A stretch of DNA of 64,000 nucleotides from Pseudomonadota bacterium (GCA_020161775.1 JAIUOW010000015.1:62001-126000); one strand, 5' to 3'; positions 32,211 through 42,401 are shown, numbered from the stretch's first letter. Numbers and translations: made by a program. Notes: generated from the letters alone by a model not told the origin.

Positions 32211-34106
32211 GTGAAACTGATTACCCTTGCCCTGACAGTGGCCGCCCTGTTCGCGGCCACGGCGGCCCGCGCCGCTACGCCCGCCTCTCCCGCGTTTGAA
32301 AACACCATGGCCCAGCGCACGCAGGCCTGCACCGTGTGCCACGGCAAGGAAGGCCGCGCCGGCCCCGACGGCTACTACCCGCGCATTGCCGGCAAGCCCG
32401 CGGGCTATCTATACAACCAATTACTCAACTTTCGTGACGGCCGGCGCCACTACGGGCTGATGACGCGCATGCTGGAGCCGCTGTCGGACGCCTACCTGCT
32501 GGAGATGGCGCAGTACTTTGCCGTGCTGGACGCGCCCTACCCGCCGCCGGCCGCGCAGCAACCGCCGCCGGGGGCGGACACCCTGCGCCGGGGCCGCCAG
32601 CTGGCGCTGCAGGGCGATGCGGCCCGCAAGCTGCCGGCCTGCGCGTCCTGCCACGGGGCAGCGCTGACGGGGGTGCAACCGGCCACGCCCGGCCTGCTGG
32701 GCCTGCCGCGCGATTACCTCAACGCCCAACTGGGTGCCTGGCGCGCCGGCCAGCGGCGCGCCCATGCACCGGACTGCATGGCCGACGTGGCCCGGCGCAT
32801 GGACCTGGCCGATGTGAATGCCGTGGCCGCCTGGCTGGCCACGCAGCCCGTGCCAGCCAACAGCAAGCCCGTGGCATCACTGCCCGCCCCCGCGCCCCTG
32901 CGCTGCGGCATGGCGCCGCCGGCCACCGCCACGGCAGCCGCCCCCGCCCCCGCGAATGATCTGGCCACGCGCGGCGCTTACCTGGCCCGCGCGGGCAACT
33001 GCCTGGCCTGCCACACCACCCAGGGCGGCGCGCCCGGCGCGGGCGGGCGCGGCATCAACACGCCGTTTGGCACCGTGTATGCCGGCAACATCACGCCCGA
33101 CACCCGGACCGGCATCGGCGGCTGGACGTCCGCCGATTTCTGGCAGGCGCTGCACCACGGCAAGTCCAAAGACGGCCGGCGGCTGTACCCGGCCTTTCCG
33201 TACACCAGCTACACCCAGGTCACGCGCGCCGACGCCGACGCCCTGCACGCCTACCTCATGAGCCTGCCGCCGGTGGAGCGGGCCAATACGCCACATGCGC
33301 TGCGCTGGCCCTACAGCACGCAGGCCGCGCTGGCCGTGTGGCGGGCGCTGTATTTCAGCCCCGGCGGCTTCCAGGCCGACGCGCGCCAAAGCGCCGAATG
33401 GAACCGCGGCGCCTACCTGGTGCGGGGCCTGGGCCATTGCGCCGCGTGCCACACCACCCGCAATGCCCTGGGCGCCACCGACGACAAGCTGGACCTGGCC
33501 GGCGGCATGATCCCGTCGCAAAACTGGTATGCCCCCTCGCTGGCCTCGCCCGCCGAGGCCAGCGTGGCCGGCTGGCCGCTGGCGGACATCACCCAGCTGC
33601 TGAAAACCGGCACAACCGCGCGTGCATCAATGCTGGGCCCCATGGCCGAAGTGGTGCTGCACAGCACGCAGCACCTGAGCGACGCCGACCTGCAGGCCAT
33701 GGCCACTTACCTCAAGGCCCTGCCCCCGGCGGCGGCCCCGGCGAAAGCGCCGCCACCGGTGGAAGCCAACGTGGCCAGTCGCGGCGCCAGGCTGTATGGC
33801 CAGCAATGCGCGCAGTGCCACGGCGAGCGCGGTGAGGGCGTGGCCGGCGCCTACCCGCCGCTGGCGGGCAACCGCGCGGTCACCATGACGCAAACCGCCA
33901 ACCTGGTGCAGATCGTGCTGAACGGCGGCTTTGCGCCGGCCACCGCGGGCAACCCGCGGCCGTTCGGCATGCCGCCCTATGTGCTGGTGCTCAGCGACGC
34001 GGATACGGCAGCCGTGCTGAGCCACATCCGCAATGCCTGGGGCAACCAGGCTGCCCCGGTGACCGAGCTGGACGTGAGCCGCCAGCGCAGCGCGCTGCGG
34101 CCCTGA
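32211..34106 (+). CDS. Five-haem cytochrome c fusion protein
   Basis: This 631-residue exported protein (signal to about residue 21) has five CxxCH haem sites at Cys40, Cys144, Cys263, Cys409 and Cys532. The first two lie in a c4/c553-like pair of small cytochrome domains. The last three, in the order GDH-like cytochrome with INTPFGTVYAGNITPDTRTG, second domain, and C-terminal CAQCHGERGEG, match the three-haem cytochrome subunit of membrane alcohol and gluconate dehydrogenases. The gene thus looks like a fusion of a two-haem and a three-haem cytochrome. It would carry electrons in the periplasm. No dehydrogenase subunit is adjacent. The start is a GTG at 32211. Confidence 0.88.
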   Translation: MKLITLALTVAALFAATAARAATPASPAFENTMAQRTQACTVCHGKEGRAGPDGYYPRIAGKPAGYLYNQLLNFRDGRRHYGLMTRMLEPLSDAYLLEMAQYFAVLDAPYPPPAAQQPPPGADTLRRGRQLALQGDAARKLPACASCHGAALTGVQPATPGLLGLPRDYLNAQLGAWRAGQRRAHAPDCMADVARRMDLADVNAVAAWLATQPVPANSKPVASLPAPAPLRCGMAPPATATAAAPAPANDLATRGAYLARAGNCLACHTTQGGAPGAGGRGINTPFGTVYAGNITPDTRTGIGGWTSADFWQALHHGKSKDGRRLYPAFPYTSYTQVTRADADALHAYLMSLPPVERANTPHALRWPYSTQAALAVWRALYFSPGGFQADARQSAEWNRGAYLVRGLGHCAACHTTRNALGATDDKLDLAGGMIPSQNWYAPSLASPAEASVAGWPLADITQLLKTGTTARASMLGPMAEVVLHSTQHLSDADLQAMATYLKALPPAAAPAKAPPPVEANVASRGARLYGQQCAQCHGERGEGVAGAYPPLAGNRAVTMTQTANLVQIVLNGGFAPATAGNPRPFGMPPYVLVLSDADTAAVLSHIRNAWGNQAAPVTELDVSRQRSALRP

Positions 34107-34112
34107 GCCGCG

Positions 34113-34409
<297 letters not shown>

Positions 34410-34449
34410 TCATGCGGGCAATGACGCGCGAGGTAATGGCGGCACTGGC

Positions 34450-34926
34450 CTACCGGGCTGCCTGCCTGTAGTCCGCCATGGCCTTGGCCAGCGTGACGTA
34501 TTCCTCGCAGGTCTTGTTGCCGCAGATGGCCTCCAGCTGGGCCAGGTGCTTTTGCGCCTCTTCGGGGCGCTTTTCCATCAGGTAGGCCTGGCCGATGTAT
34601 TCATGCGCGCCTTTGTGTTTGGGGTCCAGCCGCAGGGCGATGTAGTAGTGCTCGAAGGCCTTGGTGATGTCGGGCGTGGCCTGCTTGCGGTAGCTGTAGC
34701 CCAACAGGTTGTGCACGTCGGCGTTGCGTGGCTCCAGCCGGGCGGCCGCGTTCAGCTCGCCCAGGGCGCGCCGCCAGTCCTGGGCCTGGATGGCATTGCG
34801 CGCTTGCGTCATGCGCTCGGCCACGGTGGGCGGCGGCGGTGCGCTGGGGTTGCTGCCGGGGGTGTCGGCGGCATGGGCCAGGGTGGCGGCGGCGGCCAGA
34901 GCCACCAGCAGGGGTTTGAAGTCCAT
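34450..34926 (-). CDS. Exported TPR-repeat protein
   Basis: This 158-residue protein has a signal (LLVALAAAATLAHA) and tetratricopeptide repeats: RRALGELNAAARLEPRNADV, then HNLLGYSY and ALRLDPKHKGAHEYIGQAYL. TPR domains mediate protein-protein contact; the partner is unknown. Four cysteines lie near the C-terminus. The start at 34926 is the signal peptide Met; the longer open frame upstream has no signal. It lies 94 bases before the orphan atpE gene on the same strand. Confidence 0.8.
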   Translation of the reverse strand: MDFKPLLVALAAAATLAHAADTPGSNPSAPPPPTVAERMTQARNAIQAQDWRRALGELNAAARLEPRNADVHNLLGYSYRKQATPDITKAFEHYYIALRLDPKHKGAHEYIGQAYLMEKRPEEAQKHLAQLEAICGNKTCEEYVTLAKAMADYRQAAR

Positions 34927-35086
34927 CGTGAAGATCCTCCAGGGTTGTCCGGTTGCGTTCGGCCGGCCCGGCCACAGTGTCTGCGCCGTGCGTGGCGGCG
35001 TCAATTGCCGCCGGGCCTGACAGATAAACGCAGCAAACCAGCCGCTGGATGCAGCACCGCCGCCTTTTTTTTTCAGGGCCCGCCTT

Positions 35087-35869
35087 TCAGGCCAGGCCGC
35101 CCGTGCCCTGCAGTTGCGCGGCAATCGCCACCATCTGGGGCCGTACCTCGTCCATCAGGAAGCTGCGCGTGAGGTTGAAGCCCGGCCCGCCGCAGTTGAT
35201 GGACATCACCTGCCCGCCGGGGCTGCGAAACGCCACGGCCACCGCGTTCACGTCGCGCTGCCATTCGCCAAATGAGCTGCAGCAGCCCAGCGCCTGGTAT
35301 TCGGCCAGTGATTCGTCGATGCGCGCGCGCACGCCGGGCCAGGCAGCTTCGTCATGCGCGCGGATGCGCTCCAGCAGCGCATCGCGCTCGGCCTGCGTGC
35401 ACACCGCCAGATAGGCCCGGCCCATGGCGGTCGTGGCCACGGGGATGCGCGAGCCCACGTTCAGGCTGAGGGTCAGCGCCGCTTCGCTGCGGCAGGTCTC
35501 CACATAAATCATGCTGAGCCGGTCGCGCAGCCCCAGCGCCACCAGGGCACCGCTGTGGTCGGCCACGTCCTGCATCAGCGGACGCGCCAGGGCGCGCATG
35601 TCCATGCGGGCAATCATGGCGCCGCCCAGGGCCAGCACCGCGCTGCCCAGCTTGTAGCCGGGCGCGCCGTTCGCGTCCTCGGTGTGCTCCAGGTAGCCGT
35701 GCTTGACCAGGGTGTAGGTCAGCCGCGAGATGGTGGACTTGGGCAGGCCGCAGCGCCGCGCGAGCTCCTGGTTGCCCAGCATGCGGTCGCGCGAGCGAAA
35801 GGCGCTGAGCACGTCCAGCCCGCGCGCCAGCGCGGTGACGAAATGGCGGTCTTCCTTGGCGTTGGCCAT
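35087..35869 (-). CDS. IclR-family transcriptional regulator
   Basis: This 260-residue protein has an N-terminal winged HTH (RGLDVLSAFR, then LGNQELARRCGLPKSTISRL) and a C-terminal ligand-binding domain with GCCSSFGEWQRDVNAVAVAF. IclR proteins control catabolic operons in response to aromatic acids or glyoxylate-type effectors. Its start lies directly beside the UvrD stop, so it may be read through from uvrD. The regulated operon is not obvious. Confidence 0.9.
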   Translation of the reverse strand: MANAKEDRHFVTALARGLDVLSAFRSRDRMLGNQELARRCGLPKSTISRLTYTLVKHGYLEHTEDANGAPGYKLGSAVLALGGAMIARMDMRALARPLMQDVADHSGALVALGLRDRLSMIYVETCRSEAALTLSLNVGSRIPVATTAMGRAYLAVCTQAERDALLERIRAHDEAAWPGVRARIDESLAEYQALGCCSSFGEWQRDVNAVAVAFRSPGGQVMSINCGGPGFNLTRSFLMDEVRPQMVAIAAQLQGTGGLA

Positions 35870-38236
35870 TCAGTTCACGGGAGTGAGTTTGGCAACACTG
35901 AGCGCCAGCCATTTGACGCCATGGCGCGGGAAGTTCACCTGCGCGCGGGCATCGTCGCCCGCGCCTTCAAGCGACAGCACCGTGCCCTCGCCGAACTTGG
36001 TGTGGAACACCTGCATGCCCGAACGCAGGCCGTGCGAGGGCGCGGCCTTTTGTGCGGGCACGGGCGGGCTGGCAAAGGCCGCGGCTTCGCGGCCAAAGCT
36101 GCTGGCGCCATGGCGGTTGCCCGCGCCAAACCCCATGCCCGAGCCAAAGCCCTGGTTCTTCGGCGTGATCCATTTGAGGGCGGCTTCAGGCAGCTCGTCG
36201 AAAAACCGGCTCTTGATGTTGTAGCGGGTCTGGCCGTGCAGCATGCGCGTCTGCGAATGGCTCAGGTACAGGCGCTTGCGCGCGCGGGTGATGGCCACGT
36301 ACATCAGGCGGCGCTCTTCCTCCAGGCCTTCGTAGTCGTTCATCGAGTTTTCATGGGGGAACAGGCCCTCTTCCATGCCGGTGATGAACACGCAGTCAAA
36401 CTCCAGGCCCTTGGCCGAATGCACCGTCATCAGCTGGATGGCGTCCTGGCCCGCCTGCGCCTGGTTGTCGCCCGCTTCCAGCGCGGCATGCGTCAGGAAC
36501 GCCGCCAGCGGACTCAGGGTTTCGCCAGTGTCGGGCGCTACGAAGCCAGGTGCCGGGGCATCCGGGTCCAGGCCCTGGCTCACTGGCGATTGAGACAGGG
36601 GCGACTGGGTCAGGGGCTGGCCCAGCTCGTCCACCGGCAGTGCTACCGCATCGCGGCCAAAGCCCTCCTGCATCACAAAGCTTTCGGCGGCATTGACCAG
36701 CTCTTCCAGGTTTTCCACCCGGTCGGCGCCTTCGCGCTCGGCCCTGTAGTGCTCGACCAGGCCGCTGTGCTGCAACACCAGCTCAATGATGTCGCGCAGC
36801 GTCATCGCCTGGGTCTGCTCGCGCAGCACATCCAGCTTGGCCACAAAGCCGCCCAGGTTGGCGCCGGCCTTGCCCGTGGTGGCGCTGACCGCGTCATGCA
36901 GCGAACAACCCGCGGCGCGCGCGGCGTCCTGCAGCTGCTCGATGCTGCGCGCGCCAATGCCGCGCGGCGGAAAGTTCACCACGCGCAGGAACGATGTGTC
37001 GTCGTGCGGGTTCTCCAGCAGCCGCAGGTAGGCCAGCGCGTGCTTGATCTCGGCCCGCTCGAAAAACCGCAGCCCGCCGTACACGCGGTACGGCACGGCG
37101 GCATTGAACAGCGCGGTTTCAATCACGCGGCTTTGCGCGTTGCTGCGGTACAGCACGGCGATCTCGCTGCGCCTGAAGCCGGGCTCGGTGCCGTTGTCGC
37201 GAACCAGGTGGCGCATTTCCTCGACCATCCACTGCGCCTCGGCAAAGTCGCTGGTGGCTTCGTACACCCGCACCGGCTCGCCCGGGCCCTGGTCCGTGCG
37301 CAGGTTCTTGCCCAGGCGCGTCTTGTTGTGGCTGATGAGCTGGTTGGCCGAATCCAGGATGTTGCTGTAGCTGCGGTAGTTCTGCTCCAGCTTGATCTGG
37401 TGGCGCACGTTGAACTCGCGCACGAAATCGGCCATGTTGCCCACCCGCGCGCCGCGAAAGGCATAGATGCTCTGGTCATCGTCACCCACGGCAATGACGG
37501 AGCTGTCCGGCCCGGCCAGCATCTTGATCCAGGCGTACTGCAGCTTGTTGGTGTCCTGGAATTCATCAATCAGGATATGCCGGAAGCGCCGCTGGTAGTG
37601 CTCGCGCACCGCGTCGTTGTCACGCAGCAGCTCGTAGCTGCGCAGCATCAGCTCGCCAAAATCCACCACGCCCTCGCGCTGGCACTGGTCTTCATAGAGC
37701 TGGTAGATCTCGACCTTGCGGCGGGTTTCCTCGTCGCGCGCTTCCACCATGTTGGGGCGCAGGCCGTCTTCCTTGCAGCCGGCAATGAACCATTGCGTCT
37801 GCTTGGCCGGAAAGCGTTCCTCGTCCACGCCGTGCTGCTTCATCAGGCGCTTGATGGCGCTCAGCTGGTCCTGCGTATCCAGGATCTGGAAACTCTGGGG
37901 CAGGTTGGCCAGCTTGCTGTGGGCCCGAAGCAACCGGTTGCACAGGCCATGGAAGGTGCCGATCCACATGCCACGCACATTGACCGGCAGCATGGCCGAC
38001 AGCCGCGTCATCATTTCCCTGGCGGCCTTGTTGGTGAAGGTGACGGCCAGCAGGCCGCCGGGTGAGACCTCGCCGGTCTGCAGCAGCCAGGCGATGCGGG
38101 TGGTCAACACCCGCGTCTTGCCCGAACCGGCGCCAGCCAGGATCAGCGCGTGTTCATTGGGCAAGACAACCGCAGCGCGCTGCTCGGGATTGAGATTGTG
38201 TAAGAGTGGGGACGTTGCAGCGACTTCTGGGAACAT
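35870..38236 (-). CDS. uvrD: ATP-dependent DNA helicase UvrD
   Basis: This 788-residue SF1 helicase unwinds DNA 3' to 5' in nucleotide excision and mismatch repair. Motifs in order: Walker A AGAGSGKT (near residue 30), TFTNKAAREMM, IDEFQDTN, GDDDQSIYAFRGA, NYRS, TVHSAKGLEF, VAITRARKRL. The C-terminus has the UvrD tail (GEGTVLSLEG). The start at 38236 is chosen at MFPEVAATSPLLHNLNPEQ; about 90 residues of open frame upstream are non-coding. It is divergent from an exported protein gene with only 25 bases between start codons. Confidence 0.93.
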   Translation of the reverse strand: MFPEVAATSPLLHNLNPEQRAAVVLPNEHALILAGAGSGKTRVLTTRIAWLLQTGEVSPGGLLAVTFTNKAAREMMTRLSAMLPVNVRGMWIGTFHGLCNRLLRAHSKLANLPQSFQILDTQDQLSAIKRLMKQHGVDEERFPAKQTQWFIAGCKEDGLRPNMVEARDEETRRKVEIYQLYEDQCQREGVVDFGELMLRSYELLRDNDAVREHYQRRFRHILIDEFQDTNKLQYAWIKMLAGPDSSVIAVGDDDQSIYAFRGARVGNMADFVREFNVRHQIKLEQNYRSYSNILDSANQLISHNKTRLGKNLRTDQGPGEPVRVYEATSDFAEAQWMVEEMRHLVRDNGTEPGFRRSEIAVLYRSNAQSRVIETALFNAAVPYRVYGGLRFFERAEIKHALAYLRLLENPHDDTSFLRVVNFPPRGIGARSIEQLQDAARAAGCSLHDAVSATTGKAGANLGGFVAKLDVLREQTQAMTLRDIIELVLQHSGLVEHYRAEREGADRVENLEELVNAAESFVMQEGFGRDAVALPVDELGQPLTQSPLSQSPVSQGLDPDAPAPGFVAPDTGETLSPLAAFLTHAALEAGDNQAQAGQDAIQLMTVHSAKGLEFDCVFITGMEEGLFPHENSMNDYEGLEEERRLMYVAITRARKRLYLSHSQTRMLHGQTRYNIKSRFFDELPEAALKWITPKNQGFGSGMGFGAGNRHGASSFGREAAAFASPPVPAQKAAPSHGLRSGMQVFHTKFGEGTVLSLEGAGDDARAQVNFPRHGVKWLALSVAKLTPVN

Positions 38237-38261
38237 CCGGACATTGTAGGAACTCACGCGA

Positions 38262-38936
38262 ATGAAAAAGACCTTGTTGCCAACGGTTTTGCTGGCCGCC
38301 CTGCTGGCACCTGTGCCCGCATTGGCCCAGTCGTCGTGCGCCAGCGACGGCCAGCCCCGCCCCGTGGCGCTGCTGGAGCGCTTCATCAACGCCGACTGCG
38401 CCTCCTGCTGGTCGGACCCGCAGGCCCCCGCCGCGCAGCGCGGCGAGGTGGCACTGGACTGGATCGTGCCCGGCGGCCGCGGTGACGACGCGCCGCTGTC
38501 AGCCGCCGCCACGCGCGACAGCCTGGCCCGGCTGCAGGCGCTGGGCCGCGACGCGCCACCGCAGACCGATCAGGCGCGTGGCCGCACGGTGGCCAAACGC
38601 ACGCTGCGCGTGGCCCACGGCATGCCGTTCAACGACTACATCGGCGCGTCGATCGAGATGAAGCCTGCCGCGCGCGGCCGCTGGACAGCCTGGCTGGCGC
38701 TGGTGGAGACCATCCCCGTGGGCACCGAGGGCACGGCCGTGGAGCGCAACCTGGTGCGCAACCTGCTGCAGGTGCCCTGGCAGGCCAGCCGGGCGCCGGC
38801 GCGGCTGCTGGAAAGCCGCCCGATGCTCATTGCCGAAGGCGTGCGCGCCGAGCGGCTGCGCGTCATCGGCTGGGTGGAAGATGCCCAGGGCCATATACAC
38901 GGCATAGCGCAATCGGTATGTGACGCCGCGCGCTGA
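38262..38936 (+). CDS. Exported protein with a CxxC-type motif
   Basis: This 224-residue protein has a signal peptide ([14 protein letters not shown]). It begins its mature part with the motif [11 protein letters not shown] (Cys-Ala-Ser-Cys), reminiscent of a thioredoxin-fold site but without other support. A beta-rich region follows. No family known to me. It is followed by a hairpin terminator at 38954. It starts only 25 bases from the divergent uvrD. Confidence 0.65.
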   Translation: MKKTLLPTVLLAALLAPVPALAQSSCASDGQPRPVALLERFINADCASCWSDPQAPAAQRGEVALDWIVPGGRGDDAPLSAAATRDSLARLQALGRDAPPQTDQARGRTVAKRTLRVAHGMPFNDYIGASIEMKPAARGRWTAWLALVETIPVGTEGTAVERNLVRNLLQVPWQASRAPARLLESRPMLIAEGVRAERLRVIGWVEDAQGHIHGIAQSVCDAAR

Positions 38937-38953
38937 AAGCCGTAGAATCAGCC

Positions 38954-38985
38954 ACCGGGCCCAAGTTTCTTGGTCCCGGTTTTTT
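38954..38985 (+). terminator. Intrinsic terminator / guaC leader hairpin
   Basis: A 12-bp stem with one mismatch (ACCGGGCCCAAG with CTTGGTCCCGGT), a 3-base loop, and a T run. It ends the gene at 38262-38936 and lies 80 bases before guaC, so it may also serve as a leader structure. Confidence 0.78.
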
Positions 38986-39066
38986 GTTGCCGCCTGCGCA
39001 GCAAAGCCGGCCAAGCCAAGCGCTCTCCTCTGTTCCACAAACAGCTTTCAGGAGCCTGGTTTTCTC

Positions 39067-40044
39067 ATGGAAATTTTCGACTACGACAACGTATTGCTGC
39101 TGCCGCGCAAGTGCCGCGTGGAAAGCCGCTCCGAGTGTGACGCCGGCGTGACGCTGGGCAAGCGCACCTTCCGCATCCCGGTGGTGCCGGCCAACATGAA
39201 GACCGTGGTGGACGAAACCATCTGCGCGTGGATGGCCAAGGCCGGGTACTTCTATGTCATGCACCGCTTCGACCTGGACAACGTGAAGTTCGTCAAGGAC
39301 ATGCAGGCCCAGGGCGTGTTTGCGTCGATCTCGCTGGGCGTGAAAAAGCCCGACTACGACACGGTGGACCAGCTGGTGGCCCAGGGCCTGACGCCCGAGT
39401 ACATCACCATCGACATCGCCCACGGGCATGCCGACAGCGTGAAGAACATGATCGGCTACCTGAAGGAAAAAATGCCCACGGCTTTCGTGATCGCGGGCAA
39501 CGTGGCCACGCCCGAGGCCGTGATCGACCTGGAAAACTGGGGCGCCGACGCCACCAAGGTCGGCGTGGGCCCGGGCAAGGTCTGCATCACCAAGCTGAAG
39601 ACCGGCTTTGGCACCGGCGGCTGGCAGCTGAGCGCGCTCAAGTGGTGCGCACGCGTGGCCACCAAGCCCATCATTGCCGACGGCGGCATCCGCAGCCATG
39701 GCGACATTGCCAAGAGCGTGCGCTTTGGTGCCACCATGGTCATGATCGGCTCGCTGTTTGCTGGCCATGAAGAATCCCCCGGCAAGACGGTCGAGGTGGA
39801 CGGCGAGCTGTTCAAGGAGTACTACGGCTCGGCCAGCGACTTCAACAAGGGCGAGTACAAGCACGTGGAAGGCAAACGCATCCTGGAGCCCATCAAGGGC
39901 AGGCTGGCCGACACGCTGCGCGAGATGGAAGAAGACGTGCAGTCCTCCATCAGCTACGCCGGTGGCACGAAGCTGCTGGACATCCGCAAGGTCAACTACG
40001 TCATCCTGGGTGGCGACAACGCGGGCGAGCACCTGCTGATGTAG
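39067..40044 (+). CDS. guaC: GMP reductase
   Basis: The protein of about 325 residues converts GMP to IMP with NADPH in purine salvage. It has the IMPDH/GMPR barrel motifs: [18 protein letters not shown] at the start, the catalytic cysteine in GPGKVCITK, then [20 protein letters not shown], and [14 protein letters not shown]. The length and sequence of the GPGKVC loop match the type-2 (YumD-like) group. The start is the ATG at 39067, preceded by a 130-base leader with a hairpin. No purine operon genes are adjacent. Confidence 0.9.
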   Translation: MEIFDYDNVLLLPRKCRVESRSECDAGVTLGKRTFRIPVVPANMKTVVDETICAWMAKAGYFYVMHRFDLDNVKFVKDMQAQGVFASISLGVKKPDYDTVDQLVAQGLTPEYITIDIAHGHADSVKNMIGYLKEKMPTAFVIAGNVATPEAVIDLENWGADATKVGVGPGKVCITKLKTGFGTGGWQLSALKWCARVATKPIIADGGIRSHGDIAKSVRFGATMVMIGSLFAGHEESPGKTVEVDGELFKEYYGSASDFNKGEYKHVEGKRILEPIKGRLADTLREMEEDVQSSISYAGGTKLLDIRKVNYVILGGDNAGEHLLM

Positions 40045-40069
40045 GCCTGCACAGGCCCGCCGCTGAGGC

Positions 40070-41431
40070 TCAATGCAGCCACATGCCGGCGGGCACGGTG
40101 TCACCCAGCGCACCGGCGGCGCGTGGCCCCAGGCGCGCCGACTGGGGCTGGCGCGCCGCGGGCGCGGGGCAGGCGTCAAACCGCAGGTAATGCAGCGCCG
40201 CGGCCAGCGAGGCTTCGTCCGGGTCGCCCAATGCATGGTCCAGGCTGTCCGCGGCTTCGCACCACGGGGCAAAGCCGTCCACGAAGCGGCCCTCGCCCAG
40301 GGCATTCAGCGTCTCGAATGCCACCGGGTTGAAGCTGGTGCCGCACTCGGTGCGCGGCTGGAAACCATAGGGCTTGCCATAGGTCGTCTGCCCCACCAGC
40401 ACCACCGGCATGAAAGGCCGCAGCGCGTTGATCAGCAGTTCGCTGGCCGAGGCGGTTTCTGCCGACGTGATCACCACCACGCGGCGCAGCCCTTCCAGCG
40501 GCGGACCCGGCAGCAAGCCGATGTTGGCCGTCAGGGGCAGCTTGAAGTTCGCCGCGGCGTTGCGGCTGTTGTAGCGGAATTCGGCGAACACCTCGCGGTC
40601 CACGCGCTTGCCGCCAATCATGCTGGCCAGGCCGCGCGCCATCATCACATCGCCGCCGCCGTTGTAGCGCAGGTCCAGCACCAGCTCATTGACGCCCGCG
40701 GCGATGAATTCACGGAACACGGCATCCAGGTGCGTCTCGCTGGGCACGATGAACTCGTGGTACGCGAAATAGCCCACCACGCGCGGCGCCCCCGCCTGGG
40801 ATGCAACCTGCAACACCCGCTGCGACGCCACCGACGCCAGGCTGAAAGTGGCCGACAGCACCGTGAACTCGCGGTGGGTGCCGTCCACCCCCAGCACGCT
40901 GAACCGCCGGGGCACGCCCGGCGTGGTCACGGCCGGCAGCCCCTGCGCCACGGCCTGCGGCGGCTGCCCGTCGATGGCCAGCACCAGGTCGCCACGGCGC
41001 AGGCCCGCCGCCGCCGCGGGGCTGTGCGGCTCCACATGGCGAACGCGCAGCTGCGTTTGGGCTGCGTCGGCCCAGACCACGGTGTAGCCATAGCCTGTGC
41101 GCGTGCCTTCGCGGTAGAACTGGTCGAACGCGGCGGCGGGCTGGGTGTAGCTGTAGCGGTCCAGCGGCAGATGCAGCATGGAGCGGAAGTACGCATCCGT
41201 GGACGCCGCCCACGCATCAGGCGCGGGCATCTGGCTGCTCCAGAAATACTGGTCCTGCATCTGCGCATGCAGCCAGGCACGCAGGTCGGTCTGGCCGCAG
41301 CTGGCAGGCCGGGCCAGCGGGGCCTGGCGTGGCACGTCGGCCGGTGGCCGGGGCTCGTCAGCGCCGCCACCGCACGCGCAGAGCAGCAATGCCAGCAGGC
41401 AGGCCAGCCCGGCGCGCAGGCGCTGCGCCAT
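40070..41431 (-). CDS. S41-family C-terminal processing peptidase lipoprotein
   Basis: This 453-residue protein has a lipobox (LLALLLCAC, Cys at about residue 19) and is predicted to be anchored in a membrane and to face the periplasm. A PDZ-like domain (HSPAAAAGLRRGDLVLAIDG, about 136-155) is followed by the S41 protease domain. The catalytic serine is in TSAETASASELLINALRPF and the lysine in TTYGKPYGF. The start at 41431 overlaps the stop of the alpha/beta hydrolase gene by 1-3 bases; the two form an operon. Substrate unknown. Confidence 0.85.
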   Translation of the reverse strand: MAQRLRAGLACLLALLLCACGGGADEPRPPADVPRQAPLARPASCGQTDLRAWLHAQMQDQYFWSSQMPAPDAWAASTDAYFRSMLHLPLDRYSYTQPAAAFDQFYREGTRTGYGYTVVWADAAQTQLRVRHVEPHSPAAAAGLRRGDLVLAIDGQPPQAVAQGLPAVTTPGVPRRFSVLGVDGTHREFTVLSATFSLASVASQRVLQVASQAGAPRVVGYFAYHEFIVPSETHLDAVFREFIAAGVNELVLDLRYNGGGDVMMARGLASMIGGKRVDREVFAEFRYNSRNAAANFKLPLTANIGLLPGPPLEGLRRVVVITSAETASASELLINALRPFMPVVLVGQTTYGKPYGFQPRTECGTSFNPVAFETLNALGEGRFVDGFAPWCEAADSLDHALGDPDEASLAAALHYLRFDACPAPAARQPQSARLGPRAAGALGDTVPAGMWLH

Positions 41432-42282
41432 CACCGGCGCAGCAGCTGCACGGCCAGCGCATGCAGCCGGTGGCCTGGCTGCACCAGCGCATCCAGCACG
41501 CTGAAGTGGTTCAGGCCCGCCAGCGCCTCGCACACCGGCACGGTGCGCTGGCCCCATACCTTGCGGATCAGCGCGTTGTGGCGCAGGAATTCCGCGCTTT
41601 CATCGCCACCGGCCACGGTGTAGAGCACGCCGGCGCGCGGCGCTGGCATGCAGGCGGGGCTGGCCCGCAGGGCGTCCTGCGGCGTGAGCCGCAACGACGG
41701 CTGCAGGAACGGGGTGTGCCGGATGGGGTCCAGGTCGTACAGCCCTGAAATCGACAGCGCGTTGCGCACCAGGCCGGGGGGCAGGTCGGCGCCCAGCGCG
41801 GGCCAGTGACAGGCCAGCAGCAGCGCCGCCAGATGCCCGCCCGCCGAATGGCCGGCCACGGTGATGCGCGCCGGGTCGCCGCCAAAACGGGCAATGTGCG
41901 CATGCACCCACAGCAGCGCCTGCACCATCTGCATGGCGATCTGCGGCACCGTCACCGCCGGGCACAGCGCGTAGTTGGGCACGACCACGCAGGCGCCCTC
42001 GCGCACCAGCGGCGGCGCCACGAAGGAATGGTCGGACTTGTCCAGCGAACGCCAGTAGCCGCCGTGGATGAACACCAGCACCGGCGCCCCCGCCTTGGCG
42101 GCCGGAAAGATGTCCAGCGTCTCGTTGGGGCCGGTGCCGTAGGGCACGTCCAGCGTGCAGGGCTGCGCGCTTCGCACAGCGGCCGAATCGGCCGCCCAGC
42201 GGCTGAAGTAAGCGGCGTGATCCGGCACCAGGGCACGGTTGTTGTACATGCGGTCCAGCCAGGCAGTGTCGTAGGAGGCCAT
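41431..42282 (-). CDS. Alpha/beta hydrolase (kynurenine formamidase-like)
   Basis: This 283-residue protein has the oxyanion motif HGGYWRSLDKSDHSF (about residue 75) and the nucleophile in VAGHSAGGHLAALLL, with a late His in GLNHFSVLD. This pattern matches bacterial arylformamidase/kynurenine formamidase of the alpha/beta type and broad carboxylesterases. The gene is upstream of the S41 protease gene. No kynurenine pathway gene is near, so a general esterase is equally likely. The start at 42282 is chosen because the 13 residues in front do not fit. Confidence 0.82.
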   Translation of the reverse strand: MASYDTAWLDRMYNNRALVPDHAAYFSRWAADSAAVRSAQPCTLDVPYGTGPNETLDIFPAAKAGAPVLVFIHGGYWRSLDKSDHSFVAPPLVREGACVVVPNYALCPAVTVPQIAMQMVQALLWVHAHIARFGGDPARITVAGHSAGGHLAALLLACHWPALGADLPPGLVRNALSISGLYDLDPIRHTPFLQPSLRLTPQDALRASPACMPAPRAGVLYTVAGGDESAEFLRHNALIRKVWGQRTVPVCEALAGLNHFSVLDALVQPGHRLHALAVQLLRR

Positions 42283-42401
42283 GGGCAACTTTCGGTGATT
42301 TGACGCCCGGCATGTTCGCACAGCCAGCCTGCGGGTAAGTCCGTAGATCCACTGGCCGGGGTTATCGTATTCTGTATTCAGAGTTCAAAGAACCCCGCCC
42401 C

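Noticed and set aside
35354-38065. 903-residue open frame on the + strand
   Set aside because: It is the antisense of uvrD and iclR; the composition (Ala/His/Val-rich) is the usual product of reading a high-GC gene backwards.
40073-41623. 516-residue open frame on the + strand
   Set aside because: Antisense of the S41 peptidase gene, which has a lipobox, PDZ and catalytic motifs.
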